NCBI GenBank assembly: GCA_964542875.1 | Contig: CAZIWA010000172.1 | Coordinates: 1 to 9,748, forward strand | Origin: CAZGOM01 sp964542875 | Lineage (GTDB): Bacteria > Planctomycetota > Phycisphaerae > Phycisphaerales > Phycisphaeraceae | Direction: 5' to 3' | Length of the DNA: 9,748 nucleotides | Part shown: one piece after another, positions 6,625-9,748 of the stretch | Position numbering within the stretch: position 1 is the first letter of the stretch | Layout of the letters: every line of letters starts with the position of its first letter | Made by a program: the position numbers and the translations under genes | Notes under the pieces: model-generated | Databases searched by the model: none | What the model was told of the DNA's origin: nothing | Seen by the model: the letters and a program-made list of their open reading frames with translations, nothing else

Positions 6625-6719
6625 TGAACCGGTTCTTGCCCATCTCCCTTTGGGGGAGGCCCGCCTGCAAATGCTCTTCTGAATAGTCTCCCCATTCCAA
6701 CATCTCTCAGAGCGCTTTA

Positions 6720-7577
6720 ATGCCCAAACTCACCCGCCGCACCCTCCTCTTCTCTACCGCAGGGCTCATCGCAGCCAGCGCCTTCGCCACCGGCTTTTAC
6801 ACTTGGCGCATCGAACCTCACTGGGTCCAGGTCACCCAGGTCGACATGCCCATCGTGAATCTTCCTGACGCCCTCGTCGGCAAAACGCTCGTCCAGATCA
6901 GCGACCTTCACATCGGCCCAAACGTCGACGACACCTTCATCGCCAGGTCGCTCCAGCACATCGCTGCGCTCAATCCCGCCCTCATCGTCATCACTGGCGA
7001 CTTCATGACCTGCCACCACACCGAGTGCATCGCCCAGGCCGTCGCCGTCCTTAAAAACCTCGCCCAGCCCGTCGGCGGCCTGGGCATCTTCGCCATCATG
7101 GGTAATCACGATTACGGCAGTTCCTGGGGCGATGCCACCGTCGCCGACACACTCCAGGCCCAGCTCGCCAACATCGGCATCACCGCGCTCCGCAACCGCA
7201 CCGAGGATGTCGCAGGCCTCCAGCTTGTCGGCCTTGACGACTTCTGGAGCCCAAACTTCAACCCCACGCCCACGCTCTCAAAAGTCGATTGGTCCGGCCC
7301 CGCACTCACCCTCTGCCACAACCCCGACGCCGTTGACCTCCCCGCGCTCCACCCCATCAAAGGCTGGATCCTTGCCGGCCACACCCATGGCGGTCAATGC
7401 AAGCCTCCCTTCCTCCCCCCGCCCCTCCTCCCTGTCAAAAACCGACGTTATACCTCCGGCGCCTTCGACGTCGGCCACGACCGCACCCTCTACATCAACC
7501 GCGGCCTGGGCTATCTCACCCGCGTCCGCTTCAACGCCCGCCCCGAAATCACCGCATTTACCCTCAAGCGCGCGTAA
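6720..7577 (+). CDS. Tat-exported calcineurin-like metallophosphoesterase, YkuE/LpxG type
   Basis: The 285-aa protein begins with a twin-arginine-like signal (TRRTLLF, residues 5-11, then a hydrophobic stretch to about 27), so it probably folds in the cytoplasm and is exported or membrane-anchored. The dinuclear-metal motifs follow in family order: SDLH (61-64), GDF (93-95), GNHD (128-131), CHNPD (199-203) and GHTHGG (220-225). This layout matches the YaeI/YkuE branch; B. subtilis YkuE is a Tat substrate, and the chlamydial UDP-2,3-diacylglucosamine hydrolase LpxG belongs to the same branch. It could therefore act on a phospholipid or lipid A precursor, or on cell-wall phosphodiesters; the substrate is not decidable here. 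The ATG at 6720 places the RR pair near the N-terminus as needed. No Shine-Dalgarno is visible. Confidence 0.88.
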   Translation: MPKLTRRTLLFSTAGLIAASAFATGFYTWRIEPHWVQVTQVDMPIVNLPDALVGKTLVQISDLHIGPNVDDTFIARSLQHIAALNPALIVITGDFMTCHHTECIAQAVAVLKNLAQPVGGLGIFAIMGNHDYGSSWGDATVADTLQAQLANIGITALRNRTEDVAGLQLVGLDDFWSPNFNPTPTLSKVDWSGPALTLCHNPDAVDLPALHPIKGWILAGHTHGGQCKPPFLPPPLLPVKNRRYTSGAFDVGHDRTLYINRGLGYLTRVRFNARPEITAFTLKRA

Positions 7578-7613
7578 CTTCTTCTGCCTTCCTCTTTTTT
7601 AACCCGAAACCCG

Positions 7614-7666
7614 AACCCCTTCCTTCATCTGCCCCTTCAATGGCTTCGCCGCCCCCGTGCGCCCCC
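7614..7666 (-). pseudogene. Remnant copy of the 3' end of the DUF3095 gene
   Basis: These 53 bp match 8550-8602, the last codons of the minus-strand DUF3095 gene, at 45 of 53 positions without gaps. Read on the minus strand they encode AAKPLKGQMKEGV against AAKQLKGQMKEGV in the intact gene. The corresponding stop (TCA on the plus strand) is replaced by CCG, and similarity ends abruptly on both sides, so this is a fragment and not a gene. It sits on the opposite side of the pilin-like gene from the intact copy, giving two direct repeats 936 bp apart. It could be left from a tandem duplicate or from insertion of the intervening segment. Confidence 0.7.
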
Positions 7667-7689
7667 CTCACTCTGATAAAAAAACATCC

Positions 7690-7719
7690 TTATCATCTTG
7701 TTCAATATTGATGTAAAAT
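7690..7719 (+). promoter_or_regulatory. Candidate promoter for the pilin-like gene
   Basis: TTATCA (7690-7695) and TAAAAT (7714-7719) are separated by 18 bp and match the sigma70 consensus in four and five of six positions. They lie in an AT-rich tract (about 7674-7740) that contrasts with the flanking DNA. TTATCA also forms a perfect inverted pair with TGATAA at 7674-7679 across 10 bp, a possible regulator site. An alternative pair is TTGATG (7708-7713) with TTAAAT (7732-7737). The gene starts about 40-50 nt further on with no Shine-Dalgarno. Confidence 0.45.
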
Positions 7720-7767
7720 ACAAACAATTCATTAAATCATCGCTTGTTCAACTCCCGGACCTCTCAC

Positions 7768-8502
7768 ATGCCCCTCAAAAAGCGCGCCTTCTCGTTAGTC
7801 GAGCTTCTCGTTGTCGTCGCACTTTGCGCTGTGTTCCTCTCGCTGTTGATGCCCAGCCTTAGCCAAGCGCGATCCCACGCCCGTCAGGCAGTCTGCGCCG
7901 CCCGACTCCAGCAGCAGGGAGTGGCGATGACAAACTACTGCGTAAACGCCAGGGACACCGCCTTTCCGATGTCGTCTAAGCAATCGTCCTGGTGGATGAT
8001 CCGCCTCATGCCTTATCTTGGCCATCCGGGCGACGTCAGCCAAATCACCAACGGCACGACAACCCCTTACGCCGGAGGGCTCCTCAACGACCGGTTTGGC
8101 TACACCAACTCCCCGGAGCGTCTCACACCTGCATTCCGCTGCCCCGAGGCGCAAACAGGCTCCTCAGGCCTCTACTACCTCTCCGACTACGGCCTCAACC
8201 ACAGCCTGACCAATGTCGAGTGGACCAGCCCCAGCCCGGCCCAATGGGCCAATCGCAGAACTTTCGCACAGATCAAGTATCCCACTTCACACATCCCGCT
8301 TGTGTTCGATTACTGGCTCAATACGGCCCCCGCCACTTGGGCCGCCTATAACGAATCGACCACCACCTCCGGACGCATCGTTGGCCACAATCAACGAACA
8401 ACGGTGAACACGCTTTTTGTCGACGGTCACGTCGAAGGCCTCAGAAAATTCCAACGCACCGACCTTTTCCTCCTCGACGGCCAAATTCCCGGCTGGTACT
8501 GA
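7768..8502 (+). CDS. Prepilin-type N-terminal cleavage/methylation protein, PVC H-X9-DG type
   Basis: The 244-aa protein opens with a type IV pilin-like leader: KKRAF then SLVELLVVVALCAVFLSLL (residues 9-27), so a prepilin peptidase could cut before F8. The residue before the cut is alanine where glycycine is usual; the E at position 5 of the mature chain is present (E12). After the hydrophobic helix comes ARSHARQAVCAARLQQQGVAM (about 34-54), then a globular region with the CPEAQ and DYGLNHS segments typical of planctomycete pseudopilin-like proteins. It ends with LFVDGHVEGL (216-225). The spacing from H207 to the DG pair is 11 residues instead of the usual 9. These proteins occur as large paralogous sets in PVC bacteria and are thought to be surface or secretion-related. 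The ATG at 7768 is preferred over an upstream TTG (7744) because it gives the short basic leader. Confidence 0.88.
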   Translation: MPLKKRAFSLVELLVVVALCAVFLSLLMPSLSQARSHARQAVCAARLQQQGVAMTNYCVNARDTAFPMSSKQSSWWMIRLMPYLGHPGDVSQITNGTTTPYAGGLLNDRFGYTNSPERLTPAFRCPEAQTGSSGLYYLSDYGLNHSLTNVEWTSPSPAQWANRRTFAQIKYPTSHIPLVFDYWLNTAPATWAAYNESTTTSGRIVGHNQRTTVNTLFVDGHVEGLRKFQRTDLFLLDGQIPGWY

Positions 8503-8546
8503 TTCCTCCTCAAAACTCAGCCTTCCCTGCCCAAGCCGGCTTGCCC

Positions 8547-9716
8547 TCAAACCCCTTCCTTCATCTGCCCTTTCAACTGCTTCGCCGCCATCGTGTACCC
8601 GCCGCCTGTCGCGTCCACGAAATGAAAGTGCTGCCCGCCGTAATCCCGGATGTAGCACGTCATCGTCGCAGAGTCCGACGCATGAATGCCGTACGCCACC
8701 AGTCCCTGCTCCCGCAGCCGCTTTAAAAAATCCGTCAACTCTTCCCGCTGCTGACGCGTTCCCGCCAGAATGCACCGGACCATTTCATCGAACTTTCGAT
8801 GATCCGTATTGGCGATCGTATCTTGCTTGTACCGGCTCCAGTCCGTCTTGTTGAAGTACCAGCCCCGGTTCATCAGCAGCCGCCCCAGCAGCACCACGCC
8901 GCGTACAAACACCATGTTGACCGCGTGGGCAAACCACCCCTTCCCGGAGTTTTGAATCGCGATCTCCGCGCCCAGTTTCGTCCGGTCCAGTGAAAGCTGC
9001 ATGTTCTCTTCGTGCACCGGGTGCCATTCGGCTTCGGTCCCGAAAATCGCCAGCACCTTGTCCAGCACCTGCTGGTAGACGCTCTCTTCGGTCACACCCG
9101 CCTTGGGCATGGCTTTCACCAAAAGCGCAATCGTCTCGCCACGCTTGCTGGGAATGGTGTGCCATCGGCACTGCAGGCCCGAAAGGTCCGGCTCGATATG
9201 CGCAGTCACATCATCCACCAGGTATTTCGCCCCCGCGACAGGGTCTTTGATCAGCGTTTCCGCGGCCTGCAGACCCCCTCCCACGAAGACCGCCTGCACA
9301 AACAAAGGCGAGACACGGTACCGCGCGAGTTTCACCTGCTGCCCCGCCGCCCGGATATCCGCCACCGGCACGATGCCCACGCGCATATCAAACCCCAGCG
9401 CGGCCTTCACCGACCGCCTCAACCCCGCCAGGCCCGGCCGCACCTTGGCCACCATGTCGCCCGGCAGACACGCGGTGGCGCCATCGCCGCCGAACACGAA
9501 CGGCACCTCCGCAGGCTTCACCATGTTCAAAAGACAACTGATCGCCGACGCCCCCGCCATGTTCACTTCACGATACTTCCCCGCCTCCACCGCCACCGTC
9601 GAGCCGCGGATATCCGACACCATCACATGCCAGTCCGCAGGCAAATCCCGATACGCGGCCGGATTGGCCACCTGATCAAACCTCTCCAACACCGGCAGTG
9701 ATTCGTAGAAGTTCAT
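8547..9716 (-). CDS. DUF3095-family protein, class III nucleotide cyclase-like
   Basis: The 389-aa protein fits the uncharacterised DUF3095 family, including its N-terminus (FYESLPVLERFDQVANPAAY) and C-terminus (SATMTCYIRDYGGQHFHFVD). The N-terminal part resembles class III nucleotidyl cyclases: DIRGSTVAVEAGKYREVN (35-52) has the D-x-x-GST pattern of the first metal-binding aspartate, and FGGDG (75-79) supplies the second in a GGD turn. After a middle region with R132-Y133 and a cluster of basic residues, 341-381 forms a strongly patterned block ending GGGYTMAAKQLK. Length is normal for the family. AGAGGGG lies 6 nt before the ATG, so the start is well supported. No signal peptide or membrane helix is seen, so it is likely cytoplasmic. 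Enzyme activity is inference. It converges on the pilin-like gene across 44 bp. Confidence 0.82.
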   Translation of the reverse strand: MNFYESLPVLERFDQVANPAAYRDLPADWHVMVSDIRGSTVAVEAGKYREVNMAGASAISCLLNMVKPAEVPFVFGGDGATACLPGDMVAKVRPGLAGLRRSVKAALGFDMRVGIVPVADIRAAGQQVKLARYRVSPLFVQAVFVGGGLQAAETLIKDPVAGAKYLVDDVTAHIEPDLSGLQCRWHTIPSKRGETIALLVKAMPKAGVTEESVYQQVLDKVLAIFGTEAEWHPVHEENMQLSLDRTKLGAEIAIQNSGKGWFAHAVNMVFVRGVVLLGRLLMNRGWYFNKTDWSRYKQDTIANTDHRKFDEMVRCILAGTRQQREELTDFLKRLREQGLVAYGIHASDSATMTCYIRDYGGQHFHFVDATGGGYTMAAKQLKGQMKEGV

Positions 9717-9722
9717 TTGAGG

Positions 9723-9729
9723 CCCCTCT
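9723..9729 (-). promoter_or_regulatory. Ribosome binding site of the DUF3095 gene
   Basis: On the minus strand AGAGGGG precedes the ATG (9716-9714) by 6 nt. It fixes the start of this gene and contrasts with most plus-strand genes here, which lack such a site. The hairpin-like CCCTCAGGG at 9740-9748, cut by the window edge, lies just upstream. Confidence 0.55.
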
Positions 9730-9748
9730 TACCCCCTCTCCCTCAGGG

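Noticed and set aside
7591..7601. CTTTTTT tract after the metallophosphoesterase gene as a terminator
   Set aside because: No stem-loop precedes the T-run, so an intrinsic terminator cannot be supported.
8532..8543. 12-bp perfect palindrome CAAGCCGGCTTG between the convergent genes
   Set aside because: It has no loop room for a stable hairpin and no T-run, and self-complementary 12-mers of this GC type can arise by chance; it is recorded only as a possible protein site.
9012..9701. 229-codon plus-strand open frame
   Set aside because: It is antisense to the DUF3095 gene and shows only H/R-rich shadow composition.
1..9748. tRNA, rRNA, CRISPR array, transposase or insertion sequence
   Set aside because: No cloverleaf, regularly spaced repeats or transposase motifs were seen on either strand; the gaps are all under 210 bp and are accounted for above.

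Overview
The window looks like a chromosomal stretch of a high-GC bacterium of the Planctomycetota or a related PVC lineage; Phycisphaerae is my best guess. The clues are a planctomycete-style prepilin-like protein (type IV pilin N-terminus, C-terminal FVDGH motif), nusB next to ftsY, strong third-position C in codons, and many starts with no Shine-Dalgarno sequence. This assignment is inference; there is no rRNA or other phylogenetic marker here.

Layout. A strong, nearly symmetrical intrinsic terminator (16-51) closes an upstream gene outside the window. A plus-strand run follows: an NAD(P)H-dependent FMN reductase-like protein (203-778), transcription factor NusB with a long tail (808-1443), the SRP receptor GTPase FtsY (1512-2441), an AT-rich inverted repeat in the 144-bp gap (2456-2542), chorismate synthase AroC (2586-3713) and, 4 bp after it, a six-helix membrane protein of unknown function (3718-4437). 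A 207-bp gap with a GC hairpin leads to a small HD hydrolase of the SpoT/MESH1 type (4645-5136). A terminator hairpin (5138-5169) separates it from a convergent minus-strand PHP-domain phosphoesterase with a C-terminal beta-rich domain (5197-6540). The divergent region 6541-6719 holds a candidate minus-strand promoter, two CATGCA direct repeats one helical turn apart, and a 15-bp dyad in the PHP leader. On its other side is a Tat-type YkuE-like metallophosphoesterase (6720-7577). A 190-bp gap then carries a decayed copy of the 3' end of the last gene plus an AT-rich promoter-like stretch, followed by the prepilin-like gene (7768-8502) and a convergent DUF3095-family protein with a class III cyclase-like motif set (8547-9716).

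How the genes relate. NusB, FtsY and AroC are housekeeping genes for antitermination, membrane protein targeting and aromatic synthesis. The right half is more accessory in character: four proteins probably acting on phosphate or nucleotide substrates (HD, PHP, metallophosphoesterase, DUF3095) plus a pilin-like protein. They lie on both strands with separate regulatory regions, so I see no single operon joining them. I found no tRNA, rRNA, CRISPR array, transposase or complete insertion sequence. The nearest thing to an undescribed system is the DUF3095 protein, with its remnant copy on the far side of the pilin gene.
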